A stretch of 64,000 nucleotides of DNA from Pararge aegeria. Taxonomy: Eukaryota; Arthropoda; Insecta; Lepidoptera; Nymphalidae. Within the stretch, counting starts at the first letter, position 1. The number at the start of each line of letters is the position of its first letter. Under the pieces are notes generated by a model that searched no databases, was not told the origin of the DNA, and worked only from the letters and a program-made list of their open reading frames with translations. Positions 52,123-62,345 of the stretch are shown in pieces. The stretch spans positions 16,432,501-16,496,500 of the forward strand of contig NC_053190.1 of the NCBI RefSeq assembly GCF_905163445.1, in the 5' to 3' direction. The translations under genes were made by a program, and so were the position numbers.

Positions 52123-52513
52123 TCCCTACTAATATTATAAATGTCAATGTAAGTTTTTTTGTTACGCTTACCTGCAAAAACTAATTAACCGATCCTCATG
52201 AAACTTTGTACACACATTCTTGAAACGATTGACGATTTTACACCATAACTCCGACAAATTATAACCGATTGAAATAATTATTTTTGTACTACAGAGGTGT
52301 GTGTTAAATTTTGGCCAAATTTTGTGTAGATCTGAATGTGGTTGGAGATAGAGGACAGGCAGTGGACAGCCTCAGCGGACGGCAGCAAACCCCTCATTTA
52401 AGGCTTAGCTATACTAAATACTAAATTTTTTTTAGAGCTACGAGTACAACTAAATTGAACGCCATATCAAAAAAAAAAAAACAAACGCAGACGAAGTCAC
52501 GGGCAACAGCTAG
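52123..52513 (+). mobile_element. Helitron-like element, complete
   Basis: Begins TCCCTACTAATATTATAAAT after A (52122) and ends GACGAAGTCACGGGCAACAG then CTAG before T (52514). Same family as 16468-16803. No coding capacity. Confidence 0.8.
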
Positions 52514-52652
52514 TTTATTATATATTAAGAATACTACAATTTACGTTCATAAATATTGTACGTGTTCTGTTACTCTATATCATAAAACTGAACTGCCAAA
52601 GTGCAGTAGGGTAGCAAAATTAAACAATATGTTTTAGATCTTTTATTAAGTA

Positions 52653-53045
52653 CTAGCGTACCCAGCCCGCTTCGCCGGGCTAGATTTTGCTTTATTTTAT
52701 TTAAACATCAAACTTACATCATTAAATTTTTAATTTAAGTCTCATAATATATTAAATCATTTATTTCTCTCCGTATTCATTCTCTTCTATTCTCTTCTCG
52801 AGCGGTTGAAGATCATTATCTACACCCATGTACACCCAACAATAGAATATTATCATAGTAAATAAAAGCTGTATTTGACAGTTTGACAGTTCAAAAATAG
52901 GAGTGCTCCGATCGTCACCAAACTTACAAGATTACTCGCCAGGTCAATCCGGAGATTCCCTGAAAGTTTCATTCAAATCGTTCCAGCCGTTTCGGAGCCT
53001 ATACGGAACATACCCACACACTTTCTCTTTTATGTATATAGAAGA
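52653..53045 (-). mobile_element. Helitron-like element, second family
   Basis: On the minus strand it begins TCTTCTATATACATAAAAGA after A and ends with the hairpin GCCCGGCGAAGCGGGC, TGGGTACG, CTAG before T. The 3' hairpin is perfect apart from its loop. The body (CCGAAACGGCTGGAACGA) differs from its neighbour at 52123. Confidence 0.75.
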
Positions 53046-53348
53046 TAGATTAATGAACAATTATTTAAATTTTCAACTAATTTACTGAAAACTATTCGTT
53101 TTTATTAACAACATAATCAAACATAGTTAAACATAGTTAAAAAAATATTAATGAAATCCATTATTTTATTCAAATTACATGTAATGCTATTATTAATAAA
53201 AATTTTGAACAAAGCTTTAATGAGATAGTGAAAATAAATCTCTACAAAATACAACTCGTTAGAAAGATAATTGTGATGAAGAAGATCCACGTCAGAGAAT
53301 CGCAAAAAAAAAAACCTGTTATGGTATGTCATTTTAATCAGTTTCTAC
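53046..53348. other. AT-rich DNA, nothing recognised
   Basis: No gene or repeat family recognised. Confidence 0.4.
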
Positions 53349-53420
53349 GTGACATCGTACCGGAACGCTAAATCTCGTGGCGGAACATCTTTGTCTGTAA
53401 GATAAGGCTTCCCACCAAGC
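53349..53420 (-). mobile_element. SINE M fragment
   Basis: GACATCGTACCGGAACGCTA and CTTCCCACCA match the family M body in reverse. Confidence 0.6.
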
Positions 53421-53434
53421 AATCAAGGACTGGA

Positions 53435-53520
53435 ATACCTAACTTCATTCCAAACAAGAGTGAATAGGCATTTTATAGACAAGCCAGCTGCAGCCTTACC
53501 AACTGCTTCGTTGGTCGATG
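53435..53520 (+). pseudogene. LINE C-terminal scrap
   Basis: The plus strand reads TSFQTRVNRHFIDKPAAALP, equivalent to the SRVNRHLLGKRAPS ending at 9690 and 56860. Confidence 0.45.
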
Positions 53521-53556
53521 GATGTTCTATTACAGATCACAAGGTCATGGGTTCAA

Positions 53557-53703
53557 ATTCGAAATTTATTTATTTCAAGTAGGCCTAACATAAGGGCTAT
53601 TGAAACGTCAAGTCTATCTGTTTTTAGTGACTCTACCACCGGTTCGCAAAGCAGATTCTACCGAGAAGAAGCCGGCAAAAAACTCAGTTGCTCTTTCATC
53701 AAC
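53557..53703 (-). mobile_element. LINE 3' end, family E
   Basis: TTATTTCAAGTAGGCCTAAC to GAGAAGAAGCCGGCAAAAAA and TTGCTCTTTC. Confidence 0.7.
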
Positions 53704-53815
53704 AATGAATGAACGAATACACTTTTATTGTACACCATAGAAAAAAAAAGTAGTTACAGAAATATAAATACATTTCAAGAGACTACAATTTGGTGGCCTT
53801 ATCGCTACATAACGA
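53704..53815 (-). mobile_element. LINE 3' end, family F
   Basis: AATACACTTTTATTGTACAC to TTTGGTGGCCTTATCGCTAC. The stem-loop is kept with a G:U pair. Confidence 0.7.
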
Positions 53816-53853
53816 TTACACATACATTTTAACATAAATTTTTCTATCTATAT

Positions 53854-53909
53854 CTTAGAAATTCATCAGTTATAACAGTTAGATTAGCTGTTATAACTGT
53901 AGAATTTCT
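53854..53909. repeat. imperfect hairpin
   Basis: CAGTTATAACAG (53867-53878) pairs with 53888-53899, and outer GAAATTC/GAATTTC blocks extend the pairing. Confidence 0.7.
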
Positions 53910-54078
53910 TAATGAATATTAAATTAAATTCATAATAAATGTGCTATAACATATTATTTAAACTTATGCATCGGTCTATCCAAAATTACCTACGAAATCA
54001 TATTGTTAAAGCAAATTTCACAAGTGACTTCTGTACCTTTAGCAGACGATATGCAGATGACACTAATATAGATCACAC

Positions 54079-54410
54079 TGCACAGTGGGCAGCGAGCCTG
54101 TTTTCTGAGTCCAAGGCCGTGGGTTCGATTCCCACAACTGAAAAATGTTTGTGTGATGAACACGAATGTTTTTCAGTGGTAGAGTCACTACAAACAACAG
54201 ACTTGACGTTTTAAAAGTGCTTATAAACTTGGCCTACTTGAAATAAATGATTTTTTAAAATGTCTAGGCGTTTATTTGTATATTATAAGTATTTATATAT
54301 ATTATTCATACAAATATTCCTCAGTCATCTTAGTACCCATAACACAAGCTAAGCTTCATTGAGGGCTAGATGGCGACGTGTGTATTTTCGTAATATATTT
54401 ATTTATTGAC
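54079..54410 (+). mobile_element. SINE family A split by a LINE E tail
   Basis: The head GCACAGTGGGCAGCGAGCCT and B box GGTTCGATTCCC lead to TTTTTCAGTG. Bases 54176-54260 are then a LINE E end (GACTTGACGTT … TTGAAATAAATGA), after which the SINE resumes with TGTCTAGGCGTTTAT and ends TGGCGACGTGTGTATTTTCG. Confidence 0.75.
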
Positions 54411-54639
54411 ATATTATTTAAAAAAAATACATGATGGTATCAAGCGCAAGTCTTACCTTATGTAAAATGTGCTATATGCCCATCTATTCGAGCGTAACGT
54501 TAGCAAACCACGGTAAACTTTTTTTGCTGGACAAAGCTAGCAGAAACACTACTACGATTGCAATTAAAATGCGGAAGAAGAATTCATTAAATTACGAGGG
54601 GAATAAAATTAATTGATGACTTAGGTTGGGTAGATTTTT

Positions 54640-54940
54640 TAAAGTAATAATTGTCGGACCAAGCAAATGCCATACTAGATGGGTAAGTGACAAACCATTG
54701 CCCATAAACAAAGCAAATTCTTCTCAGGGCCTGAAAGGAACACGTTCTACAAAGTGCCGCACTTCATACATGCACAAAAGCACTGCTTACCCTAAAATTG
54801 ATATAGGTATAACTCGTATAGGAGGAGGATTTTTGCCGTTTTACGCAATTTATCCGCTGTGTGCATACCCTGGTAAGAAACCCAGTGCACGCCACTGGGC
54901 GTAGGTGCTAGGTTATGTGTCTGTAATAACGCCGACAACC
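54640..54940 (-). mobile_element. LINE K fragment split by a hAT MITE
   Basis: The left part is GTCGGACCAAGCAAATGCCA to GGAACACGTTCTAC, and the right part is GTAGGTGCTAGGTTATGTGT. The MITE 54758-54898 separates them. Confidence 0.55.
54758..54898 (+). mobile_element. hAT MITE, left end eroded
   Basis: CACTTCATACATGCACAAAA to CCAGTGCACGCCACTG. Same internal order as the copy at 22089. No clean target duplication. Confidence 0.7.
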
Positions 54941-55237
54941 ACGGAATTATAATAAAACTAATTTCAAATAACATAGGTATGCTTATTTAAATTTTCGTAT
55001 GAAACTAATCTAAAAAAAATGATAACTAAAATTAGCGTTGACACTTGAACTAGCGTTGCACGTGTATGTGTGTGCGTATAAAATTGCGGGTGAATTGTTT
55101 ATTTTTATTTTTATCCAAAACTAAGTATATACTATTTGTATACGTATAACCTTTTTGCTCATGCTATACTTAGTGAACAATTAGATTTAAACTTGCAACT
55201 TAGCTGACGTCATGTGTGATCACTTTATAAAACTCCG
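54941..55237. other. AT-rich DNA, nothing recognised
   Basis: No gene or repeat family recognised. Confidence 0.4.
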
Positions 55238-55340
55238 CATTGGGCCAGCGTGGTGGACTAGGGCCTAAACCTCCTCTTTGTGGGAGGAGACCCGTGCCCA
55301 GTAGTGGGCCGGTAAAAGGTCGATGAGATTATTGACATTG
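55238..55340 (+). mobile_element. SINE family B 3' end
   Basis: GCATTGGGCCAGCGTGGTGG to CAGTAGTGGGCCGGTAAAAG. Confidence 0.65.
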
Positions 55341-55810
55341 ATTATATTAAAATTAATTAAAATTAATTAATCATTGAAGGTTCGAAACTAGCTATCATCT
55401 AAAAAAATCAAGCAAACTTCACTTGATAGTATCTAAGTATTTAAAGTAATTTTTTGAAATCTAAATTCGAAGACGGACTAGCAGGTGTCACCTGAAAATG
55501 ACTCCGCTGTGAAGAACTTCATATTTTAACTAAGGTTAGTACTTAGGTAAGTACTTACTCTACATATTGTAGTCTGAACCTCATTTTTAAATTCAGCATC
55601 TTAAGCTCTCAAAAACGCTCGCAGGTAGGTATACCGTACGAACCAAGCAATAAATGCCGGCCTCGATTCGCTAACAAGACCTCAGTAATTGATTTTTTCC
55701 CACCTTAAACGAGAAATTTCCGGTTACCCCGCGGAACGCCCGCCGGTTGGCGGTGCGACGCGAAATTGTCACATAACATAATTTAAGTGACATCTACCTA
55801 CATAATTCTG
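55341..55810. other. unique DNA, nothing recognised
   Basis: A GC-richer patch at 55725-55765 has no open frame or repeat match. Confidence 0.35.
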
Positions 55811-56000
55811 ACGTCCTCTCTGGCGTAGCGGTGATGGCTTCAAGTGGGAGGTCCATGGTTCGATTCTCCCCTACGCCTTTAGTTGCGTGGAAGAAATCGC
55901 TATATAGCGATAATGCCGTCAAATTGTACCTTCTACCTTAATGCTCTATTGTGAATTTTCTCTGTGGTTTACAATGAAAGTGTATTCATTCATTCATACA
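55811..56000 (+). mobile_element. SINE D: tRNA head on a LINE F tail
   Basis: The head has A box TGGCGTAGCGGTGATGG and B box GGTTCGATTCT. It is joined directly to the LINE F 3' end: GTGGAAGAAATCGCTA … TAGCGATAATGCCGTC … GGTTTACAATGAAAGTG and ATTC repeats. The tail therefore matches the LINE encoded at 42012. No coding capacity. Confidence 0.8.
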
Positions 56001-56043
56001 GAATTTCTAAATTGTCTCTGGTCTGATCTGCTGGAAAGCTGCA

Positions 56044-56149
56044 TCCGTGGCTTGTTTCCACCGTATAAAAGCCGCAAAGTGATTCAGCGTTCCGGTACGA
56101 TGTCTAGTAGGGGGTTTTATGTACCCCTGGTGAGCCGGTTACCGTCTCA
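56044..56149 (+). mobile_element. SINE M body
   Basis: TCCGTGGCTTGTTTCCACCG and GATTCAGCGTTCCGGTACGA match the family body, forward orientation. Confidence 0.6.
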
Positions 56150-56425
56150 AACTGCATCCTTACCACCAGCACGGCTAGCATGGTCAGGAGACAATTATCT
56201 TCCCTGGGAAAGAATAAAAATTATTCTTCTCTTACAGCATTATCAACTCTTCAGAGTATTGGCACAGAAGAGTAAATAATATCCAAATATGTGTAATAAT
56301 AAACGGGAAACTACTGCTATTCCATGTTCCAGTGCTTTAGTAGGTGGACACTTTAATTATATCCCCATTCAGGGGATATAGTAGGGGGATATAATTTTTG
56401 TCTCCTGCCTGTGCTAGCCGCCCTG
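56150..56425 (-). mobile_element. MITE L, complete
   Basis: CAGCACGGCTAGCATGGTCA with GGAGACAATTAT pairs with ATAATTTTTGTCTCCTGCCT and GTGCTAGCCGCCCTG at the right end. It is in the opposite orientation to 28036. Confidence 0.65.
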
Positions 56426-56582
56426 CAGGTGTGATTCATGATTGCAGTTCCCTTTTTTTAATAGTTTTGTTTTTGATACTTGGTTTCTAATTCTGAAAAG
56501 ATTTAAATGTAGTTTTTTTTTCAATATCGATATTTTTAATTGTATAACGATATAACACATGAGATATATATATATGTCATGA

Positions 56583-56780
56583 GATATATTTCTGAGACAT
56601 GAGCGATACCAACTGCTTGAGCTTATAGGCAAATTAGAGGGCAAACGACGTGTTGGAAGAAGAAAGAAGTCATGGCTGCGCAACATCCGTGAATGGACCA
56701 ATATCGTAAGCGTGGAAACATTGTTTCGCTTGGCGCAAGACCGCGAGAAAGTCGCTGAGCTGACGGCCAACCTCCAGTAG
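56583..56780 (+). pseudogene. LINE C-terminal tail, intact frame
   Basis: The frame from 56583 to the TAG at 56778 reads FLRHERYQLLELIGKLEGKR, then KKSWLRNIREWTNI, then FRLAQDREKVAELTANLQ. The pattern R-R-x-G-R-x3-S-W-L-x-N-I-R-x-W followed by a basic-acidic helix is the usual end of RTE/L1-like LINE proteins. The preceding codon is a stop and no palm domain is present. A run of GA repeats follows. It lies just before a second, different LINE end. Confidence 0.7.
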
Positions 56781-56859
56781 TGGAGAGCCACAAAAAGAGA
56801 GAGAGAAACGATATAACATTCAGTCAACAGCCTATACGTGGTTGATATTCCATAAACAC

Positions 56860-57095
56860 GCACGAAACGTTTTTTATCCACGTTTCTGATACGTGCCGCT
56901 AAGATGTGGAACGCCCTCCCGGCAACTGTGTTTCCTGCCACGTATAATTTGAGTGCCCTTAAGGCTAGAGTGAATAGGCTCTTTCTAGGCAAGCGTGCTC
57001 CAACCTAGACCTCATCATTGCTTTCTAACGAGCATGATTGTCGTCAAACGCTGGCCTATCGTTAATAAATAAATAAATAAATAAAAAAAAAAATA
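56860..57095 (+). pseudogene. Jockey/CR1-like LINE C-terminus and tail
   Basis: The plus strand reads FLIRAAKMWNALPATVFPAT, then YNLSALKARVNRLFLGKRAP, then T and a stop at 57006. This is the same protein end as at 9690. A short UTR follows (ACGAGCATGATTGTCGTCAA) and a TAAA microsatellite at 57065-57083. Confidence 0.75.
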
Positions 57096-57112
57096 TATAT
57101 CAGTGCACTACT

Positions 57113-57262
57113 GAACTATGCCTCTACCAAAGGGAGAGTTTGCCTCCGAGCACCGGGCACAAAAGACTGGTTGGTAATTTCAGTAGATGGTAGTAGTATA
57201 GAGGACACTGATGCCTCCTCTAAAAGGGGTGGTGACTGTATTGTTCTGCCGTTACCAATATT
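57113..57262 (+). repeat. interspersed repeat N
   Basis: AAGGGAGAGTTTGCCTCCGA and CAGTAGATGGTAGTAGTATA. Second copy of the repeat at 50935. Confidence 0.45.
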
Positions 57263-57284
57263 TTATTTATTTATTTTATTTATT

Positions 57285-57425
57285 TATTTTATTTAAACAT
57301 CTTTATTGCGTAGTAATGGAGAAATTACAAATATACTTAAACAGAATTAAAAGCAAAAGGCTACCTTATCACTAAAAGTGATCTCTGCCAGGTAACCTTA
57401 ACGATAGCACTCAATAATACATGAG
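57285..57425 (-). mobile_element. LINE 3' end related to F and H
   Basis: On the minus strand GGTTACCTGGCAGAGATCAC, TTTTAGTGATAAGGTAGCC, then GCAATAAAGATG. It has the same layout as families F and H but a different stem sequence (ATCACT-TTT-AGTGAT). Confidence 0.65.
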
Positions 57426-57619
57426 AGACGGGAAATCGCAATTACAATAAACAATACATAAATTTACACACTTAAATACATACTACTAATAACTAATATA
57501 ATAAATTATTAAAAGAATATGTATATATATATACATATATACAATAATAAATTTACTATAGATATATAAGTACACATATATATTTTAATATATTATTATT
57601 AATTAAATAGGAAATGGTA

Positions 57620-57795
57620 AGTACTTCGGCTTTAATTTCGTGGCGCCGGGTTCAAATCCCAGCACCTCTGACTTTTCGTAGTTACGTGCGTTCTATGCAA
57701 TCAAAATATCACTTGCTTTAACGGTGAAGGAAAAACATCGTATGGAAACTCGCATGCTTGAGAGCTCTCCATATAATGCTCTTAAGAGCGTTTTA
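57620..57795 (+). mobile_element. SINE family B, head and body
   Basis: B box GGGTTCAAATCCC at 57648, then CAATCAAAATATCACTTGC and ACGGTGAAGGAAAAACATCG. It is truncated before the tail. Confidence 0.75.
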
Positions 57796-58350
57796 ATATG
57801 ACATCCATTTTAAGAGAAAAATCAAAGAATGGTTATTACAAAAATGTTTCTACAATATCCATGAGTTTCTAACTTTATAGACCTCAAAATCACGACATGC
57901 ATTTTTTTTTTTTTTTTTTTTATTTATGATCAGATTACATTGGATCAATAACAATAGAGACGATGGCGACAGGAAAAGTTTAAAACTGCGTTCCATTATC
58001 TAATCGGGTGTATATTTTAAAAGTAGATAATAGGAAATAATAAATGTTTACTAATACTATGTTATATAACATTAAATAATCTCCTTATTTCAATTTATTT
58101 TCATGACATACCACAGTAATTTTTAACATAATTTTATGACAAAACAATTGGCTGAGAAATTATTTAGTATTAAAATAGATTTATTAACCTGACAATCTTT
58201 AATAGTAACTAATTATTCTGACACCTGATATATATTTCTACTAACACTAATTAGAATCCTGAAATCGTGTATTTGTAATAGTTATAACGGTCCAACTGTT
58301 TGTTATTGCTATGCCCTGACAGGGCCTCATGACTATGTAAAGGCATGGAT
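57796..58350. other. AT-rich DNA with poly-T tract
   Basis: A T run at 57902-57920 may be the reversed tail of an unrecognised retroelement. Confidence 0.4.
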
Positions 58351-58403
58351 GCAAATAAAAAAAAAAAATAATTAATAAATAAATAAATAAATAAATAAAT
58401 AAA
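58351..58403. repeat. A-rich and AAAT microsatellite
   Basis: A-rich run followed by about nine AAAT units, probably a retroelement tail. Confidence 0.85.
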
Positions 58404-58423
58404 TATAAGTACCTAAATCAAAA

Positions 58424-58470
58424 GTGAATAGGCATCTTTTAGGCAAACGCGCTCCGTCATCACTATTCAC
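58424..58470 (+). pseudogene. LINE C-terminal scrap
   Basis: GTGAATAGGCATCTTTTAGG encodes VNRHLLGKRAP, the same ending as at 9690 and 56860. Confidence 0.5.
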
Positions 58471-58704
58471 TTCCCACTTTTTTCCCACTGACATTGACAT
58501 TCCTCCTACCAAGACCTAGTTTTCGTTCAGGAATCGGGAATACTCAACAACTGAAGTCGTATCGATATTATTTATTTAATCCTAACTGATTCTTAGTTTA
58601 TTACAATTTGGATGTTTTATTCATTTAAATTTATTCCAAATGTTAGTCCATATTATATTAGTTGTTTATTATTAAATTAAAATATTAAAATGTGATCAGT
58701 GAAT

Positions 58705-58900
58705 GGCTACGTATTTCCATGGTGTTACCTGGTACAAGGTGCCAACTGAAAATCAGCGTTGTATGCACCCACTGGCGCATGCAGCACAATGCTGAGCTGG
58801 CACCTTTTTTCTAGGTTGCCACACATAACATACGTGGTGTCGTGAATATTGTAATGTGTGGCGCAATGTAAAAAATAAATTTTTCTTTCTTTCTTTTTTT
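58705..58900 (+). mobile_element. LINE 3' end with TTTC tail
   Basis: TGTTACCTGGTACAAGGTGC, AGGTTGCCACACATAACAT and AATAAATTTTTCTTTCTTTC resemble a LINE 3' UTR and terminus. Family not determined. Confidence 0.4.
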
Positions 58901-58954
58901 CACTTACAATCAGATGCGATTGCAGAAAAGCGCTCCTCGATTGACATAAAAAAA

Positions 58955-59070
58955 GTCCACCATTCCGTACTTGGTCAGTGTGGTAAAATACTTATACTTA
59001 TTAAAAAATACTTATCAATGTGGGAGGAGATCCGTACCCTGTGGTGGGCCGGCAATGGGTTGATATGATG
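58955..59070 (+). mobile_element. SINE family B 3' end, split
   Basis: CCGTACTTGGTCAGTGTGG, about 40 AT-rich bases, then GTGGGAGGAGATCCGTACCC to GATATGATGATGA. Confidence 0.6.
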
Positions 59071-59392
59071 ATGAATAATTAAATTAAACACAACGCTAAT
59101 TTATAAAAACTTCTATAATATCTTTTAATATTCACTGACAATAATAATTTAAAAGACACTTTAAAAATAATAAGTACAAAAAGAATACATAATTCCCTAT
59201 TAAAATTGAACTAGCCTAAGTTAATAGAAAAATGAACTTAATTTTCAAATTATATTTAATTTTTACTAACTATTTTGACATTTCTCTTCAGAGTTAAATA
59301 CCTACGGCACCTCTTTTGCTGTTATGCAATGTTTTTTTTTTTTATTTATACCACTAGGCAAATTTAAAAATGTATGTATATTCCACTACAAG
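59071..59392. other. AT-rich DNA, nothing recognised
   Basis: No gene or repeat family recognised. Confidence 0.4.
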
Positions 59393-59429
59393 CAGTGGCG
59401 TGCATAGACGGTATGCAGATAATCTATAC

Positions 59430-59692
59430 AATTGATGAACTTCTTAATGACAAGGTTGCTTGGAAGCATCCGGCTCCGCTTTCATCTCTCACAAGATAGA
59501 AAAATAAATGTTAAAATGTAAAATGTAAATTGTTGATGTTGGAAAAGAACTACTGCTGAGTTTCTTGCTGGCTTCTTCTCGGTAGAATCTACCTTCCGAA
59601 TCGGTGGTAGAGTCACTACAAACAGACAGACTTGACGTTTCAATGGTGCTTATATTAGGCCTACTTTAAATAAATGACTTGAATTTTATAAA
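59430..59692 (+). mobile_element. LINE 3' end, family E
   Basis: CAATTGATGAACTTCTTAAT to GTTGGAAAAGAACTACTGCT and TTAGGCCTACTTTAAATAAA. Confidence 0.75.
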
Positions 59693-59699
59693 ATGAAGA

Positions 59700-59920
59700 T
59701 AATCACCAGTGGGGCTAGCACATACAGGAAATAAAAATTATATCCCCCGATTATACCCCTGACAGAGTATATAATTAACGTTTGCATCTGCTAAATCACG
59801 GGATCATGGAATAGGAGAAGTATTCTACCGAGAAGTAGATATTATTTCCACTTGTGCGCCAGTGCTCTGAAAGTTGATAAGTTGATAAGAAGATAAATTT
59901 ATATCCTTTTTAACTCTTAC
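59700..59920 (+). mobile_element. MITE L, partial
   Basis: CCAGTGGGGCTAGCACATAC, TTATATCCCCCGATTATACC and TGCTAAATCACGGGATCATG match the left and middle parts of 28036. Confidence 0.6.
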
Positions 59921-60039
59921 TGGAGATTTCCTTAATTTTATATATCATCTGCATACCCTGTGCATAACCTCTATGCATGCCACTGACTTAACGGAAAAAC
60001 TGTTATCTCGTCTATTGGTAAATCTTATATGGTGGTATG

Positions 60040-60190
60040 TAACGATGCAATCTAAGATCGTAGCGTGCTAACCTGTTTGGGTGTCCAACCCCAAACGGAA
60101 CCGGAAACCTAAATCGCTTGGCAGGGGATAACTAGCCACGGCCAAAGCCATCCACCAGAAAAGGGAAAATTCGGCGATCATAACTATCCA
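60040..60190 (-). mobile_element. SINE M, partial
   Basis: ATGCAATCTAAGATCGTAGC, CTAAATCGCTTGGCAGGG and TAACTAGCCACGGCCAAAGC. Confidence 0.6.
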
Positions 60191-60217
60191 AATAGCCTCC
60201 TAAAATTTTTTAAGCAA

Positions 60218-60336
60218 TTAAAATATCACTTGCTTCTACAGTGAAGGAAAACATCGTGAGGTAACCTGCATACCTAAGAGTTCTCCATAATGTTCTCAAA
60301 GCTGTGTAAAGTCCACCAATACGCACTGATAGGATG
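60218..60336 (+). mobile_element. SINE family B body
   Basis: CAATTAAAATATCACTTGCT to AAAGTCCACCAATACGCACT. It abuts an RTE end. Confidence 0.65.
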
Positions 60337-60545
60337 GACGTTAGGGTCCCAAGGTGCTGAAATGGCAGCCCCGCACCGGTAAACGCAGCGTTGGTCGACC
60401 CCCAACGAGGTGGACAGACGATATTAAGCGCGTCACAGGTTGCCGCTGGCCCCAAGCGGAACAAAATCGTGGAATTTGGAACTCCCTGTAAAAGACCTAT
60501 GTCCAGCAGTGGACGTCTTTCGGATGATATGATGAAGATGCAAGT
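60337..60545 (+). pseudogene. RTE RT C-terminus, best copy
   Basis: The plus frame reads GPKVLKWQPRTGKRSVGRPP, then TRWTDDIKRVTGCRWPQAEQ, then NRGIWNSL, a stop, and KTYVQQWTSFG with a final stop. This is the diagnostic RTE tail. One internal stop makes it inactive. It ends in GATATGATGAAGATG. Confidence 0.8.
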
Positions 60546-60689
60546 GGCACTAACTTTGAATCGTAAGATGTGCTTAAAATTGTTTGTAGTGTTATTTTCT
60601 GTTAAAGAATTTTGCGTACCAATCTGTTAATCTGTACTTACGAGCAAAATTGCTAGTGATGTTTTAAGGTTCCCATTGTTTCGTGTTTC

Positions 60690-60800
60690 CACTTATACGC
60701 ATAGAGCGTGGTGGACTACGCCCTAACCTCTTCTTTATTGTGGGAGGAGACCCGTGCCCTGTAGTGAGTCAGTAATGGGTTGATATCATGATGATTTTGT
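60690..60800 (+). mobile_element. SINE family B 3' end
   Basis: GCGTGGTGGACTACGCCCTA to CCTGTAGTGAGTCAGTAATG and GATATCATGATGA. Confidence 0.65.
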
Positions 60801-60924
60801 ATATAGTAATATAGAGATTATATGGAAAAAAATCAACGTGTTTCATTAATATACGTCACAAATTTTTTGGTGGGCCAATTCCCCATACAAAAACGATTGT
60901 CTCCTTCACGCCTCGTTTATTATA

Positions 60925-60995
60925 GAAGAACGTAGCATCATCACTTACCATCAGGTATGATTGCAGCCAAGCGCTTGTCTGTATGTTTAAAAAAT
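60925..60995 (+). mobile_element. Jockey-like LINE 3' UTR scrap
   Basis: CATCACTTACCATCAGGTAT and GATTGCAGCCAAGCGCTTGT match the UTR after the RT end at 9690. Confidence 0.45.
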
Positions 60996-61259
60996 TAACG
61001 AACGTGATGTTGAGAAGGCGGTAACTTCATGAGTAGCCAGTTTGCCCTTTACATTCTTATGCACTTCAGACAGCATATTTAACTGTAGGTCTATTCCTTC
61101 TCTCCTATTTCTTATCTTCATTCGATTGCAGAAACTAACGAGGTTAGCTTTTTTTTTAATTTTTAGTTTTTCATCTCAATGCGGTCGTTGAAGGAGTTCC
61201 ATCTGTACGTCGTATTAAACAATAGGTAAAAGTAGACATAACTTTATAACAGCGCAGTA

Positions 61260-61545
61260 TGATTTTTTTTTATTGCTCTACAAGTTAAACCTTGACTGCA
61301 ATCTCACTTGCTTGTAAATCATGCAGTAATATAAAACATATTATCCGAATTGATATTTAAACGACATCGTACCGGAACGCTAAAACGCTTAGCAGCAATT
61401 CTACCTCAGGAGGGTGATAAATAGCCACGGCCAAAGTATCCCCAGACCATACAAAAGTAAATTCAGAACATATAATTTCCTAAATTGTCTCTATCGGGGA
61501 TTTATACTGGGATCTTGCTGACGGGAGGTCGACAATAATGCGTTT
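61260..61545 (-). mobile_element. SINE M, near full length
   Basis: A T-rich left end and CAAGTTAAACCTTGACTGCA, then CGACATCGTACCGGAACGCT, then the head with a decayed B box (ATCGGGGATTTATACTGGGA). Confidence 0.65.
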
Positions 61546-61600
61546 TGTTATTTATTTATTTAAAATTAAACCTAGCGCAAAATTGACATAATCATATAGG

Positions 61601-61631
61601 GAAAGTATCATTAAATACTAATGATACTTTC
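61601..61631. repeat. 13-bp hairpin
   Basis: GAAAGTATCATTA pairs perfectly with 61619-61631 around AATAC. Confidence 0.85.
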
Positions 61632-62169
61632 GATATTTAATATTTAAAAATATACATATATAAGTTCAATAGTTATTTTAACGCCATTCCAAAGTTACAT
61701 CGTTAATGCGATCTCAAGATGTCAGGTCAGGATCGCATTATTTCAAAGGCAGAACTTTAGTTTGTAGAGTACCTAAACTTATCGGTCTAATTTATAAATT
61801 AACAATTAGTAGTTTATGAAACTGTCACATAACAAGGTCTTTTAATAATATACGAATGTAACTTGGCGTCCTGGGCGGCCTGTTAAGTTTCTGGAATAAG
61901 TTCGGCTGGCTGGGATGAGGCGAGTAACCGAACCAGCGGCACTACGTACAACGGATGGTTCCGAAGTATACACGAATGTTAGCTTCAAAACCGAGCCGGC
62001 GCGACTGTGAGTTCTTTTATACTAATACAAAATTGTTTTAATTACAAGTTATGCGCAGTTTCATACACTACTTTATTTAAACTCATATCTTAAGAAATCT
62101 TAAAGCTGCCAATATTTTATAGCGTCAAAATCTAGATGGGATTAGGGATGGCCTAACGACTTACTTTCC
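61632..62169. other. unique DNA, nothing recognised
   Basis: A GC-richer patch at 61865-62010 has no frame or repeat match that I can name. Confidence 0.35.
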
Positions 62170-62345
62170 ATTCCGTGTTTTAACAACGTGTAAATGAAAA
62201 ACGAAATATTACTTCTCAGGCTTTAGAGACACATTATTTACTGTCTCTGAGACTTATCTGTGAAACTGAAACGCTAATAGTTTTCGAGTAAACCACTGCC
62301 ATAGTTTTTACTGAAAGAAATCGGATACAACCCTAGCATTACAAG
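62170..62345 (-). repeat. interspersed repeat G, copy 3
   Basis: AACAACGTGTAAATGAAAAA, TACTGTCTCTGAGACTTATC and CCATAGTTTTTACTGAAAGA are the reverse of 15690-15855. Confidence 0.65.

Larger units (their letters stand above)
59393..59985 (+). mobile_element. hAT MITE carrying two nested inserts
   Basis: The left end CAGTGGCGTGCATAGACGG (to about 59429) and right end from 59925 to ATGCATGCCACTG are the two ends of one MITE. A LINE E end (59430-59692) and a MITE L copy (59700-59920) lie between them. Flanks ACTACAAG and ACTTAACG may be an eroded 8-bp duplication. Confidence 0.65.
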
